Shown here: positions 27,532 through 36,829 of the stretch, in pieces | Numbering within the stretch: position 1 is the first letter of the stretch | Layout of the letters: the number at the start of each line of letters is the position of its first letter | Source: Paenibacillus mucilaginosus 3016 | GTDB lineage: Bacteria > Bacillota > Bacilli > Paenibacillales > NBRC-103111 | Assembly (NCBI RefSeq): GCF_000250655.1 | Contig: NC_016935.1 | Location: 6,156,001 to 6,220,000 of the forward strand | Reading direction: 5' to 3' | DNA length: 64,000 bases | The notes under the pieces: model-generated | Databases searched by the model: none | What the model was told of the DNA's origin: nothing | The model's input: only the letters and a program-made list of their open reading frames with translations | Translations under genes and position numbers: made by a program

Positions 27532-27837
27532 TTATACCTGCATCCGCATGATTTCCTGGTAAGCTTCAATCATCTTGTTTCGGACTTGAACCGTGAGCTC
27601 AAGACCGAGGGATGCTTTCTCCGTTGCGATCATCACTTGATGCACATCGGTGATGTCACCCTTGATAAACTGCGTATTGAGCTTTTCCACATTCGCTTGA
27701 CCCTGATTCAGGTTCTCGATCGCGCTGCTAAGGAACTTGCCGAACTGGTTTGACACTTCCGCGGCACTCGCTGTCGTGTTCTTCGGCTGTACGGCGTTCA
27801 CGACGGCTTGAGGCTGCAGGCTCAATTTATTAATCAT
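27532..27837 (-). CDS. fliE: Flagellar hook-basal body protein FliE
   Basis: FliE joins the MS-ring to the rod. The 101-aa product begins MINKLSLQPQAVVNAVQPKN and ends with the conserved KMIEAYQEIMRMQV. It follows flgC by 28 bp. The interval from here to fliF (27321-27531) is unusually long for this operon and holds the fliE-like remnant. Confidence 0.95.
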   Translation of the reverse strand: MINKLSLQPQAVVNAVQPKNTTASAAEVSNQFGKFLSSAIENLNQGQANVEKLNTQFIKGDITDVHQVMIATEKASLGLELTVQVRNKMIEAYQEIMRMQV

Positions 27838-27865
27838 GGCTTAGAGCTCCTTTATACTAGGTTTT

Positions 27866-28321
27866 TTATCTTCCGATTTCAAGCGCTTTTCCAATTAAAG
27901 ATTTGGATGCGTTGAGCGCAGTGACGTTCGCCTCATACGAGCGCGTGGCGGAGATCATATCGACCATCTCTTTGGCAATATCCACATTGGGAAGCATCAC
28001 AAATCCGTTCTCGTCCGCATCGGGATGGGACGGGTTATACACCTGCTTGAACGGTGTCTGGTCTTCAAGGACTTTCGTGATCCGGACGCCTTCGCCGGTC
28101 CGTGCATTCTGCGTGCCGCCCATGGCTCCCTGGAGCGTCTGGGCGAAGCTCGTCTTCGGCTCCATCGTCACCATTTTGCGCTGGTAAGGAACCCACTTGC
28201 CGTCCACCATCCGTGCGCGGGTCGAATCCGCGTTGGCGATGTTGGAGGAGATCACATCCATCCGGAAGCGCTGTGCCGTAAGCGCCGAAGCGCTGATATC
28301 AAAGCCGTTCGTCAGTTTCAT
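27866..28321 (-). CDS. flgC: Flagellar proximal rod protein FlgC
   Basis: A 151-aa rod protein with the conserved N-terminal motif SALTAQRFRMDVISSNIANA, followed by DSTRARMVDGKWVPYQRKMV, and the C-terminal MISATRSYEANVTALNASKS. It lies 6 bp after flgB and before fliE. Confidence 0.97.
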   Translation of the reverse strand: MKLTNGFDISASALTAQRFRMDVISSNIANADSTRARMVDGKWVPYQRKMVTMEPKTSFAQTLQGAMGGTQNARTGEGVRITKVLEDQTPFKQVYNPSHPDADENGFVMLPNVDIAKEMVDMISATRSYEANVTALNASKSLIGKALEIGR

Positions 28322-28327
28322 CTAGCA

Positions 28328-28729
28328 TTACCTCCCGCCAATGGCTGTTCTGAGCTTCTTGATCTCGCCGTTCACCTGCTGGACCATCACATTGTAGCGG
28401 AGCTGGTTCTTCGCCATCAGCGCCATCTCATAGTCGATGTCCACGTTGTTCAGATTGTTGTTCATCATGGTCTGGCTATCCTGCACGATCTGAGGCGTTC
28501 CTGCCGAAGAAGCCTGGCCGATCGGTATATGCTTCGCATTGGTCCGTCGTCCTACAAGACCTCCGCCGTTCATTTCCTGCTGCAGCAGTTCTTCAAAACG
28601 AACATCCGAACGCTTGAAATTCGGTGTATCGACATTCGCCACGTTATCCGCAATCACTTTCTGCCGCAGAGCTGCCGCATCCAGCGAGCGCTCCAGCAGG
28701 TTGAATCCGGGTTTATTCAGAATGTTCAT
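28328..28729 (-). CDS. flgB: Flagellar proximal rod protein FlgB
   Basis: The first gene of the fla/che operon. The 133-aa rod protein has the conserved N-terminal motif LRQKVIADNVANVDTPNFKR and the C-terminal VDIDYEMALMAKNQLRYNVM. The codY terminator lies upstream, so flgB should have its own promoter in 28730-28900. A GGAGTG-type ribosome site lies near 28737. Confidence 0.97.
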   Translation of the reverse strand: MNILNKPGFNLLERSLDAAALRQKVIADNVANVDTPNFKRSDVRFEELLQQEMNGGGLVGRRTNAKHIPIGQASSAGTPQIVQDSQTMMNNNLNNVDIDYEMALMAKNQLRYNVMVQQVNGEIKKLRTAIGGR

Positions 28730-28799
28730 GGACGCACTCCCACTTTCTCTTACGTAGTCTCCCGTAGGTATTCAACGGAGCCATTCACTTATCCTCTTT

Positions 28800-28900
28800 T
28801 CATTCGACATTTTTTTCACTGAACTTAATAGCACTCAAGGGAGAATTTTGTAGAATTAAAGGACCAGCCTCTATATTGCGGATTTTTGGAAAAGTTTACA
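28800..28900 (-). promoter_or_regulatory. Probable promoter region of the fla/che operon
   Basis: The 240 bp between the flgB start and codY should hold the operon promoter. On the minus strand I see TAAA (28895-28898), 14 nt, then CGCAATAT (28873-28880), a partial match to the sigma-D pattern TAAA-N15-GCCGATAT. Downstream there is TTGAGT, 18 nt, AAAAAT, a weak sigma-A-like pair. Neither is strong. An AATTCTACAAAATT stretch (28846-28859) loosely resembles the CodY box but has several mismatches. Confidence 0.3.
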
Positions 28901-28901
28901 A

Positions 28902-28933
28902 TAAGAAAAAAGCCCTATATTCGCATATAGGGC
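28902..28933 (-). terminator. Rho-independent terminator after codY
   Basis: On the minus strand GCCCTATAT, a 4-nt loop and ATATAGGGC form a perfect 9-bp stem (28912-28933). TTTTTTCTTAT follows. It lies 38 bp after the codY stop and separates codY from the fla/che promoter. Confidence 0.9.
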
Positions 28934-28970
28934 GTCGAAGGCTGTTTTCTTATGTCAAATCTCACACAAA

Positions 28971-29744
28971 TTATGACTTTACGCTTTGAATTCCGGTCAT
29001 CAGCTGATCGTTCAGGACCCGGATATAGGTCCCTTTCATGCCTAAAGACCTAGTTTCGATCACGCCGGCGCTTTCCAGCTTGCGAAGCGCATTGACGATG
29101 ACCGAACGGGTGATGCCTACCCGGTCGGCAATTTTGCTTGCCACGAGCAGGCCTTCGTTGCCGTCCAGCTGTTCGAAGATATGCTCCACCGCCTCCAGCT
29201 CGCTGAAGGATAAGGAACCTACGGCTACCTGGACGACGGCTTTGCCGCGGGCTTCAATCTCAATCCGCTCCGCCTTCTCGCGGAGAATCTCCATGGCGAC
29301 GACCGTTGAGCCGTATTCCGCCATAATCAGATCGTCGTCGATGAACTGGCTGCCACGTTTGGTCAGGACCAAAGTCCCAAGACGTTCGCCGCCGCCGATC
29401 ACCGGCACGATGGTAATATAAAAAGGCTCATGGCCCGGATGCTCTCCGAACACGTCGTAGGGGCTCCCGGCCGCGAGATTGGACGAGGTCTCATCCACCT
29501 TCAGCAGCAGCTGGTTATACTCCGACGGAAACCGGTTCTCCTGCAGTACGGACGTATGGATCAACAAATCGCCATCCTGTGATGAAAACGCGCTCCCCAG
29601 CACCTTTCCTTTCCGGCTGATCACAAAGATGTCCGCTTGCGAAATATCGCTGAGCACCGAGGCCATATCCGTAAAGGAGACCGCGTGACCCGCTTCTTTT
29701 TGCAGCAGTTTGTTCAGCCTCCGGGTCTTCATCAATAATGTCAT
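28971..29744 (-). CDS. codY: GTP- and branched-chain amino acid-sensing repressor CodY
   Basis: CodY is the global nutrient regulator of low-GC Gram-positives, controlling amino acid, competence and motility genes. The 257-aa protein begins MTLLMKTRRLNKLLQKEAGH, has an N-terminal GAF ligand-binding domain and a C-terminal winged helix-turn-helix (SKIADRVGITRSVIVNALRK, then SLGMKGTYIRV). It lies 22 bp after hslU and before the fla/che operon, the conserved Bacillus order. Confidence 0.97.
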   Translation of the reverse strand: MTLLMKTRRLNKLLQKEAGHAVSFTDMASVLSDISQADIFVISRKGKVLGSAFSSQDGDLLIHTSVLQENRFPSEYNQLLLKVDETSSNLAAGSPYDVFGEHPGHEPFYITIVPVIGGGERLGTLVLTKRGSQFIDDDLIMAEYGSTVVAMEILREKAERIEIEARGKAVVQVAVGSLSFSELEAVEHIFEQLDGNEGLLVASKIADRVGITRSVIVNALRKLESAGVIETRSLGMKGTYIRVLNDQLMTGIQSVKS

Positions 29745-29766
29745 GTTCCTGCCTCCACAATTCCAA

Positions 29767-31173
29767 TTACAAAATATACTGGCTTAAATCCCGGTTCTGC
29801 ACGATGCCCGACAGCTTCTCACGGACATACTCCGGCGAGATAACGATCTCCTCCAGCGTTATGTCCGGCGCTTCGAAGGAAAGGTCCTCAAGCAGCTTCT
29901 CGAGGATCGTATGGAGCCTGCGGGCTCCGATATTGTCCGAATTGACATTCACCTCGGCGGCGATGCGTGCGATCTCCTGGATCGCGTCGTCCGAGAACAC
30001 GACCCGTATGCCTTCGGTCTCCAGCAGGGCCGTATACTGCTTTGTCAGGGCATTTTTCGGCTCTTTGAGAATGAGCACGAAATCTTCCTGGGTCAGCGAG
30101 CTGAGCTCCACCCGGATCGGGAAGCGGCCCTGCAGCTCCGGAATCAGGTCGGAAGGCTTGGCGATATGGAAGGCGCCTGCCGCTACGAACAGCACGTAAT
30201 CCGTCTTCACAGGCCCGTATTTGGTCATGATCGTCGACCCTTCGACGATCGGGAGAATGTCGCGCTGCACGCCTTCTCTCGATACATCGGGTCCGCTGCC
30301 GCGGGTGGAGCTGGCAATCTTGTCAATCTCGTCGATGAAAATGATCCCGTCCTGCTCGGCCCGGCGGACCGCCTCCTGGATCACTTCATCCATGTCGAGC
30401 AGCTTCTGAGCCTCTTCGGTCAGCAGCACTTTACGGGCTTCCTTGATCGGCAGCTTCCGCTTCTTCGTCCGCTTGGGCATGAGGGAGCCGAAGAGCTCCT
30501 GCATGTTCATCCCGGCCTGCTCGCCCCCCTGGCCGGCCAGCATATCGAGCATGGATGGGGTGCTGTCTTCGACTTCAATCTCGATGACTTCGGTTTCGAG
30601 TTCGCCGCGGAGCAGCTTCTCGCGGATCTCCTTGCGTCTTGCCGCAAGACCGGCGTCCACCGCATCATCCGGCTCGCTGTAGGCTGCGCTTCCGCCCTGC
30701 TGTTGGCCGAACAGCATCTCGAGCGGGTTGCGCTGGCCGCGGTTCTTCGATGGGCTCGGTGCGAGGATAACGACGAGCCGGTCGGTGACCATTTGCTCGG
30801 CGCGGTCCTTGAGCGCCTCGGTTTTCTCGGCTTTGACCATTCGGATGGACGTCTCCACCAGGTCGCGGACCATGGACTCCACGTCGCGGCCCACATAACC
30901 GACTTCGGTGAACTTCGTCGCTTCCACTTTGACGAACGGAGCGCCGACCAGTTTGGCCAGACGGCGTGCGATTTCGGTTTTGCCGACACCGGTCGGTCCG
31001 ATCATCAGAATGTTCTTAGGCACGATCTCATCGCGGAGCGATTCCTCAAGGAGGCTGCGGCGGTGACGGTTGCGAAGAGCCACAGCCACGGATTTTTTGG
31101 CCGACTTCTGGCCTACGATATATTTGTCAAGCTCGGCTACGATTTGTCTGGGGGTTAAGGCTGATGGCTTCAC
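29767..31173 (-). CDS. hslU: ATP-dependent protease ATPase subunit HslU (ClpY)
   Basis: HslU unfolds substrates for the HslV peptidase. The 468-aa AAA+ protein has Walker A GPTGVGKTEIARRLAKL (near residue 57), the inserted I-domain (about 115-240), Walker B IIFIDEIDKIAS, and the C-terminal DLSQYIL tail that docks into HslV. It is preceded by hslV (63-bp gap) and followed by codY. Confidence 0.97.
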   Translation of the reverse strand: MKPSALTPRQIVAELDKYIVGQKSAKKSVAVALRNRHRRSLLEESLRDEIVPKNILMIGPTGVGKTEIARRLAKLVGAPFVKVEATKFTEVGYVGRDVESMVRDLVETSIRMVKAEKTEALKDRAEQMVTDRLVVILAPSPSKNRGQRNPLEMLFGQQQGGSAAYSEPDDAVDAGLAARRKEIREKLLRGELETEVIEIEVEDSTPSMLDMLAGQGGEQAGMNMQELFGSLMPKRTKKRKLPIKEARKVLLTEEAQKLLDMDEVIQEAVRRAEQDGIIFIDEIDKIASSTRGSGPDVSREGVQRDILPIVEGSTIMTKYGPVKTDYVLFVAAGAFHIAKPSDLIPELQGRFPIRVELSSLTQEDFVLILKEPKNALTKQYTALLETEGIRVVFSDDAIQEIARIAAEVNVNSDNIGARRLHTILEKLLEDLSFEAPDITLEEIVISPEYVREKLSGIVQNRDLSQYIL

Positions 31174-31236
31174 TCGTATGAACCTCCCTGTATAGGATGG
31201 CCTTCTGCTACCAAAACTAACATGACCTGATCTCGA

Positions 31237-31782
31237 TTACTCGATTTCTTCTACTATAATATTGTGGTTCGTGAATACGCAAATCTCCGCAGCCATCGTC
31301 AGCGAGGCATGCGCGATCTCCCGCGCGCTCATGTCGGGAGCGTACCGGTGAAGCGCTCTCCCGGCAGCCAGCGCAAAGCTTCCGCCGGAACCGATCGCAA
31401 GGATGCCGTCATCCGGCTCGATGATCTCTCCGTTGCCGGAGAGCAGCAGGAGCCCGCTGCGGTCCATTACAATCATCATGGCTTCCAGGCGGCGCAGAAC
31501 CCGGTCCTGTCTCCAGTCCTTCGTCAGCTCCACGGCTGCGCGCTGCAGGTTGCCGTGGTGCTCTTCCAGCTTCGCCTCGAACTTCTCAAACAGGGTGATG
31601 GCATCCGCCACCGAGCCTGCGAATCCGGCGATCACATTACCCCGGTATAATCTTCTGACCTTCTTCGCCTGGCTCTTCATCACCATCGAATTGCCGAAGG
31701 TGACCTGGCCGTCTCCGGCAATCGCGCCTTTGCCCTGGTGCCGGATGGCGAAGATGGTCGTCGCATGAAAGGTTTGTTCCAT
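31237..31782 (-). CDS. hslV: ATP-dependent protease peptidase subunit HslV (ClpQ)
   Basis: HslV is the threonine-type peptidase of the HslUV complex. The 181-aa protein has the FHATTIFAIRHQGKGAIAGD N-terminus. Processing before TTI would expose the catalytic Thr; Bacillus ClpQ instead uses an upstream Ser, which is not present here (MEQTFHA). GDGQVTFGNSMVMK and GSGGSFALAAGRAL are family blocks. It is the first gene after a 321-bp intergenic region where Bacillus has codV/xerC. Confidence 0.95.
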   Translation of the reverse strand: MEQTFHATTIFAIRHQGKGAIAGDGQVTFGNSMVMKSQAKKVRRLYRGNVIAGFAGSVADAITLFEKFEAKLEEHHGNLQRAAVELTKDWRQDRVLRRLEAMMIVMDRSGLLLLSGNGEIIEPDDGILAIGSGGSFALAAGRALHRYAPDMSAREIAHASLTMAAEICVFTNHNIIVEEIE

Positions 31783-32103
31783 AGACCGGATTCTCCTCCA
31801 ATTGGTCTTACGCTATGTACTGGTTCTGAAGCGAACATGACTTTCTACGCAACACATTCCCATTCGTTCCACTCAAGATAAACGGCTTCGCTGTCCTGAA
31901 AGATAGTACGCGTTTATAAGAAATATAAGATTACAGATTCGAGCCCGTGAGACATACACTCACAGGAGCACGAGCTTCGAGAGATCTACATGCTTATATT
32001 TCAAGACAGAAACTAAGCCGTGCAGCTTAGTTTCTTCTTGTGGTGCGGCTTGCAGAGCAGCCGCTTCGTATACAGACGGGACTATCGTAACATAGGTCAA
32101 GTT
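31783..32103. other. Hairpin-rich intergenic region at the expected xerC/codV site
   Basis: No coding potential is seen in 321 bp between trmFO and hslV. The region holds a 40-bp palindromic repeat (31878-31917), a CCxGTGAG/CTCACxGG stem near 31945-31965, a perfect GAAACTAAG/CTTAGTTTC stem (32009-32034), and a GCGGCT/AGCCGC stem (32046-32065). None has a convincing U-tract. In Bacillus this position is filled by the xerC-type recombinase gene codV. Confidence 0.7.
31878..31917. repeat. 40-bp palindromic dispersed repeat, copy 1
   Basis: The unit starts ATAAACGGCTTCGC and ends TACGCGTTTAT. The ends ATAAACG/CGTTTAT are inverted repeats. It matches the copy at 49326-49365 at 33 of 40 positions, and both copies are preceded by AAG. 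The inner hairpin is imperfect here. It resembles small REP-like or MITE-like elements; I know of no named family. Confidence 0.75.
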
Positions 32104-33432
32104 TTATTTACAAGTCGAATTGTCTAGGTTTTGGGAAAAATTCTGAATTTTCGCAATTGCCCGCTCCGCGATTTTCTCATTCTTGAGCTTTTTGTTGCGG
32201 ATGCGCTCCTCGAGCGGCGGGAACAGCCCGAAGTTTGCGTTCATCGGCTGGAAGTGGTTGAAGTCCGCCGTGGTGATATACTGTGCCATGCTGCCAAGCG
32301 CCGTATCCGGCGGCAGGACGAAGAGCTCCTCCCCCTTCGCGTAGCGTGCAGCGTTCAGTCCGGCGATCAGACCGGAAGCAGCCGATTCCACGTACCCTTC
32401 CACCCCGGTCATCTGGCCGGCGAAGAAGAGATTATCGCGGGTGCGGAACTGGTAGGTTGGACGAAGCAGCTTCGGCGAGTTAATGAACGTATTGCGGTGC
32501 ATAACCCCGTAACGGACGAACTCGGCGTTCTCGAGCCCCGGGATAAGGGAGAACACGCGCTTCTGCTCGCCCCACTTGAGATGCGTCTGGAAGCCGACCA
32601 GGTTATAGAGCGTTCCCGCCGCGTTGTCCTGGCGGAGCTGAACGACCGCATACGGCAGCTCTCCCGTGTGGGGATTGATGAGGCCGACCGGCTTCATCGG
32701 CCCGAACAGACAGGTCTGGCGGCCGCGGGAGGCCATGACCTCGATCGGCATGCAGCCCTCGAAGTAGATCTCCTTCTCGAACTCCTTGATCGGTGCGGTC
32801 TCCGCAGAGATCAGCGCTTCGTAGAAGACATTGAACTCCTCTTCGGTCATCGGACAGTTCAGGTATGCCGCCTCACCCTTATCGTAACGGGAAGCCAGAT
32901 ATACTTTGCTCATGTCGATGGAGTCCTTCTCCACGATCGGTGCGGCCGCATCATAGAAGTACAGGTAGTCCTCTCCGGTCAGCTCCTGCAGATGCTGCGA
33001 CAGCGACGGCGAGGTCAGCGGGCCCGTAGCGACGACCGTGATGCCCTCCGGCAGCCTCTCCAGCTCCTCGTTGCGCACTTCGATCAGCGGATGATTGCGC
33101 AGCAGGGAGGTGACTTCACCCGAGAAGTTGTCCCGGTCCACGGCCAGCGCCCCGCCGGCCGGTACGGCATGCTTGTCCGCCGCGCGCAGGATCAGGGAGT
33201 TCAGAATCCGCATTTCTTCCTTTAATACGCCGACCGCGTTGGTCAGCCCGTTGGCCCGCAGCGAGTTGCTGCATACGAGCTCCGCGAATTGGTCGGAGAT
33301 GTGGGCCGGCGTCTTTTTGACCGGACGCATTTCATATAGTACAACAGGCACGCCCTGGGATGCGATCTGCCATGCGGCTTCACTGCCCGCGAGTCCTGCG
33401 CCGATGACGGTTACTTTTTGCACTTCTGTCAA
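32104..33432 (-). CDS. trmFO: Folate/FAD-dependent tRNA (uracil-54) methyltransferase TrmFO
   Basis: TrmFO makes ribothymidine at tRNA position 54 using methylene-tetrahydrofolate and FAD. About 442 aa; the N-terminal FAD-binding motif is VTVIGAGLAGSEAAWQIASQ and the family block SDQFAELVCSNSLRANGLTN is intact. I chose TTG at 33430-33432 with AGGAGG 7 nt upstream. Longer starts would include the hairpin region after topA. It follows topA by about 147 bp. Confidence 0.96.
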   Translation of the reverse strand: MTEVQKVTVIGAGLAGSEAAWQIASQGVPVVLYEMRPVKKTPAHISDQFAELVCSNSLRANGLTNAVGVLKEEMRILNSLILRAADKHAVPAGGALAVDRDNFSGEVTSLLRNHPLIEVRNEELERLPEGITVVATGPLTSPSLSQHLQELTGEDYLYFYDAAAPIVEKDSIDMSKVYLASRYDKGEAAYLNCPMTEEEFNVFYEALISAETAPIKEFEKEIYFEGCMPIEVMASRGRQTCLFGPMKPVGLINPHTGELPYAVVQLRQDNAAGTLYNLVGFQTHLKWGEQKRVFSLIPGLENAEFVRYGVMHRNTFINSPKLLRPTYQFRTRDNLFFAGQMTGVEGYVESAASGLIAGLNAARYAKGEELFVLPPDTALGSMAQYITTADFNHFQPMNANFGLFPPLEERIRNKKLKNEKIAERAIAKIQNFSQNLDNSTCK

Positions 33433-33519
33433 CTTGCTTCCTCCTAAATATGCCCCTCCGCCGGACGCGGACGGTTCTGTGAATTGCGGAATACCGGGGC
33501 GGCGGTTGGCCGCACCCTT

Positions 33520-33573
33520 AGGGCCTTCCTGACATGACGAAGGCCCCAAAGGGAGCTCACGCTCCCCTTGGAC
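33520..33573. other. Two adjacent inverted repeats in the topA-trmFO gap
   Basis: GGGCCTTC and GAAGGCCC (33521-33546) form one stem, and GGGAGC/GCTCCC (around 33550-33566) a second, directly side by side. Neither is followed by a U-tract on the minus strand, so these do not look like ordinary terminators. They could affect RNA processing or attenuate read-through from topA. Confidence 0.55.
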
Positions 33574-33579
33574 GGCCCG

Positions 33580-35685
33580 TTAATCCTCCCGGTCATCTTC
33601 CTTGGCTTCTTCCTTAAAGTCGCAGGAGACGCACTGGATGAACGTCCCGGACTTGTTCCGCTTCTCGACGAGCAGCGCCCCGCATTTGGGACAGGGCTGC
33701 TCCACCGGCTTATCCCACGAGACGAACTCGCAGGCCGGATACCGGTCGCAGCCGTAGAAGATGCGCCCTTTCTTGCTGCGCCGCTCAATGATCTTCCCTT
33801 CGTGGCAGCTTGGACACGTGACGCCGGTATCCTTGACGATCGGCTTCGTGTTGCGGCAGTCCGGGAAGCCGGAGCAGGCGAGGAATTTGCCGAAGCGTCC
33901 CATTTTGTATACAAAATGGTTCCCGCACTTCTCGCAGATCTCATCGGACACTTCGTCCTGGATCTCGATCTTCTCCATTTCTTCTTCCGCGACCTCGAGC
34001 CGCTTCTCGAACGAATCATAGAATTCGCTGAGCACCCGGACCCAGTCTTCCTTGCCTTCCTCAATGTGGTCGAGTCCTTCTTCCATGTGGGCCGTGAATT
34101 CCACGTCCAGGATCTCCGGGAAGAACTCGATCATCTGCTGGATCACAAGCTCCCCGAGCTCGGTCGGCACGAACTTCTTCTCCTCGATCGCCACGTAGCC
34201 GCGCTTCTGGATCGTCTCCAGCGTCGGTGCGTACGTACTCGGACGGCCGATGCCCATCTCCTCCAGCGCTTTCACGAGCCGTGCTTCCGTATATCGCGGC
34301 GGCGGCTGGGTGAAATGCTGCTTCGGATCGATGGCCTGCGGCTTCGCTTCATCGCCCTGCTTCAGCGGAGGCAGGAACTTGTCGTCATCCGCCGCCGCAT
34401 CGGCAGCCCCCTCGTCACTGCTTTCCACGTAGACCTTCATGAAGCCGTGGAACTTGATCTTGGAGCCTACCGCGCGGAACACCACCGGACCGGCGTTCAG
34501 GTCCACCGTCATCGTATCGAGGACGGCCGACGCCATCTGGGAGGCGACGAACCGCTCCCACACAAGCTTGTAGAGACGGAACTGGTCCCGGCTCAGGTGA
34601 GCCTTGATGGATTCCGGCTCCCGGAGCACGGAGCTCGGACGGATCGCTTCGTGCGCATCCTGGGCATTGGCATTCTTCTTGACGTAATTGCGCGGTTCGG
34701 CCGGATAGTAGGCTTCCCCGTATTTGCCGGTAATGTATTCCTTGGCTTCTTCCTGGGCTACAGGCGAGATGCGGGTGGAGTCCGTACGCATGTACGTGAT
34801 AAGACCGACCGTTCCCTCGCTGCCCAGATCAATTCCTTCATATAACTGCTGTGCCACCGACATCGTCTTCGCCGCACGGAAGTTCAGCTTGCGCGCCGCT
34901 TCCTGCTGCAGGGAGCTCGTAATGAACGGAGGCGACGGGTTGCGCAGGCGCTCTTTCTCTTTGACTTCGCTTACAACAAAATCGGATCCGCCGAGCAGGG
35001 CCAGCACTTCATTGACCTCGGACTGGCTCTTCAGCTCTTTCTTCTCGCCGTTCACGCTGTAGAACTTGGCTTCGAAGTCGGATTTGTTCGCGGCCAGCTT
35101 CGCCGTAATCGTCCAGTACTCTTCGGGCTCGAATGCCTTGATCTCATTCTCCCGGTCGTAGATGAGTTTGACCGCAACGGACTGCACGCGTCCGGCCGAT
35201 AAGCCCTTCTTGACCTTCTTCCACAGCAGCGGCGAGATCTTGTAGCCTACGAGCCGGTCCAGAATTCGGCGGGCCTGCTGGGCGTTGACGAGATCCTGGT
35301 TTATCTTGCGGGGCGTCTTGAACGCGTCCTTGACCGCCTGCTTCGTGATCTCGTTGAACACTACGCGGCAGGCGTCCTGATCGGACAGCTCGAGATAATG
35401 CGCCAGATGCCAGGCGATCGCTTCCCCTTCGCGATCCGGGTCAGCCGCCAGATAGACTTTTTTGACACGCTTGCTGGCGTCCTTCAGCTCTTTGAGCACG
35501 GAGCCCTTGCCGCGGATCGTAATATATTTCGGTTCAAAATTCTTTTTTACTTCGACCCCGATTTGACTTTTGGGCAGATCGCGTATATGACCCATCGACG
35601 CTTTTACGATATATTTGCTGCCAAGATATTTGGATATGGTTTTGGCTTTTGCGGGTGACTCCACAATGACTAGCGAATCGGCCAT
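33580..35685 (-). CDS. topA: DNA topoisomerase I
   Basis: TopA relaxes negative supercoils by a single-strand passage mechanism. The 701-aa protein has the N-terminal Toprim domain (LVIVESPAKAKTISKYLGSK; DPDREGEAIAWHLA), the active-site tyrosine in GLITYMRTDSTRIS (near residue 300), and three C-terminal four-cysteine zinc fingers (CEKCGN..., CPSCHEG..., CPKCGAL...). It lies 40 bp after dprA in the conserved dprA-topA-trmFO order. Confidence 0.98.
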   Translation of the reverse strand: MADSLVIVESPAKAKTISKYLGSKYIVKASMGHIRDLPKSQIGVEVKKNFEPKYITIRGKGSVLKELKDASKRVKKVYLAADPDREGEAIAWHLAHYLELSDQDACRVVFNEITKQAVKDAFKTPRKINQDLVNAQQARRILDRLVGYKISPLLWKKVKKGLSAGRVQSVAVKLIYDRENEIKAFEPEEYWTITAKLAANKSDFEAKFYSVNGEKKELKSQSEVNEVLALLGGSDFVVSEVKEKERLRNPSPPFITSSLQQEAARKLNFRAAKTMSVAQQLYEGIDLGSEGTVGLITYMRTDSTRISPVAQEEAKEYITGKYGEAYYPAEPRNYVKKNANAQDAHEAIRPSSVLREPESIKAHLSRDQFRLYKLVWERFVASQMASAVLDTMTVDLNAGPVVFRAVGSKIKFHGFMKVYVESSDEGAADAAADDDKFLPPLKQGDEAKPQAIDPKQHFTQPPPRYTEARLVKALEEMGIGRPSTYAPTLETIQKRGYVAIEEKKFVPTELGELVIQQMIEFFPEILDVEFTAHMEEGLDHIEEGKEDWVRVLSEFYDSFEKRLEVAEEEMEKIEIQDEVSDEICEKCGNHFVYKMGRFGKFLACSGFPDCRNTKPIVKDTGVTCPSCHEGKIIERRSKKGRIFYGCDRYPACEFVSWDKPVEQPCPKCGALLVEKRNKSGTFIQCVSCDFKEEAKEDDRED

Positions 35686-35725
35686 AGGTGTCCATCCCCT
35701 TTCGACAAAAAAATATGTATGATGA

Positions 35726-36829
35726 TCAGGGCACAGTGTAGACGGCCCCGGGCAGCTCGGCGATTCGCCGCATCATTAGTAAATTTATCAAAACTGAATG
35801 CAAATGTCCAAACGTAAATCCGCTCCCCGCCAGGAGCTCATCCACATTCATCGGGTGATCGAGCAGCAGATCGCAGATACGCTTCTCGTCCGGTGTCAGT
35901 TCCGGCAGGGCTTTGCCCGTACCGATAATGTATGCCGAAGAAGGAAAAGATATCCGGTCTGTATACTCCTCGACGATATCCTGCGCGCTGCTGACAAGCT
36001 TTGCCCCCTGTTTCAAAAGGGACAGTGTGCCCTGACTCTTCGGTGAAGAGATCGGCCCGGGCACCGCGAACACATCGCGGGATGCTTCAAGCGCCTGGTC
36101 CGCCGTGATCAGTGATCCGCTGCGCAGGGCGGCTTCCACGACGACAACGCCCAGGCTGAGCCCGGCGATAATGCGGTTGCGCTGCGGGAACAGGCCCGGA
36201 TGGGACTTCGTCCCCACCGGATATTCCGACAGCAGCAGGGCGTGGTCGGCGATCCGGTGGTAGAGCGCCTTGTTCTCCGGAGGGTATACCTCGTCAATCG
36301 CACAGCCCAGCACGGCAATCGTGCCGCCCTGCTCCTTCAGCGCCCCGATATGGGCACAGGCGTCAATCCCCCGCGCCATGCCGCTGACCACGCAGAGTCC
36401 GGCGCCCGACAGCCCCTCGCTCAGCCCTTCGGCGGCAGCCCGGCCATAAGCCGTCGGCGTGCGCGTCCCCACCATCGCGATGCAGTGACGCTTCAGCAGC
36501 GACACATCCCCGCGGGTGTACAGGACCCAGGGAGCATCCGGGAGTTCCCTCAACATCTCCGGATACTCTTCATCCCAGCGGGTGATGCACCCAATGCCTT
36601 TCTCCCGGTAGGCTTGCTCCCGCATCTCGAACGACGCTGCGCTCAATCCCGCCCACCCCTTGGATAGGGCGGAAGCGCGGGCCGGGGTCAATCCCGGGAT
36701 GGTGAGGTGCGGCAGGTCCCGTGTCCTTATCTCGGTAAAATCCGAAACGTGCTGGAACACGAGGTCAATCGTTCGGGAACCTACGCCCGGCATATGATGC
36801 AGGGCGATCAAGATGTCGCGGTTGTTCAT
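35726..36829 (-). CDS. dprA: DNA processing protein DprA
   Basis: DprA loads RecA on incoming single-stranded DNA during transformation. The 367-aa protein has an N-terminal SAM-like helix-hairpin region, a central Rossmann-like domain (HCIAMVGTRTPTAYGRAAAE; VSGMARGIDACAHIGALKEQ; PQRNRIIAGLS) and a C-terminal winged-helix (DML1-like) domain from about residue 305. It is longer than Bacillus DprA because of that last domain. It starts a probable dprA-topA-trmFO unit. Confidence 0.95.
   Translation of the reverse strand: MNNRDILIALHHMPGVGSRTIDLVFQHVSDFTEIRTRDLPHLTIPGLTPARASALSKGWAGLSAASFEMREQAYREKGIGCITRWDEEYPEMLRELPDAPWVLYTRGDVSLLKRHCIAMVGTRTPTAYGRAAAEGLSEGLSGAGLCVVSGMARGIDACAHIGALKEQGGTIAVLGCAIDEVYPPENKALYHRIADHALLLSEYPVGTKSHPGLFPQRNRIIAGLSLGVVVVEAALRSGSLITADQALEASRDVFAVPGPISSPKSQGTLSLLKQGAKLVSSAQDIVEEYTDRISFPSSAYIIGTGKALPELTPDEKRICDLLLDHPMNVDELLAGSGFTFGHLHSVLINLLMMRRIAELPGAVYTVP

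Noticed and set aside
28846..28860. CodY box in the flgB promoter region
   Set aside because: The match to AATTTTCWGAAAATT has about five mismatches; autoregulation or fla control by CodY is plausible but not shown here.
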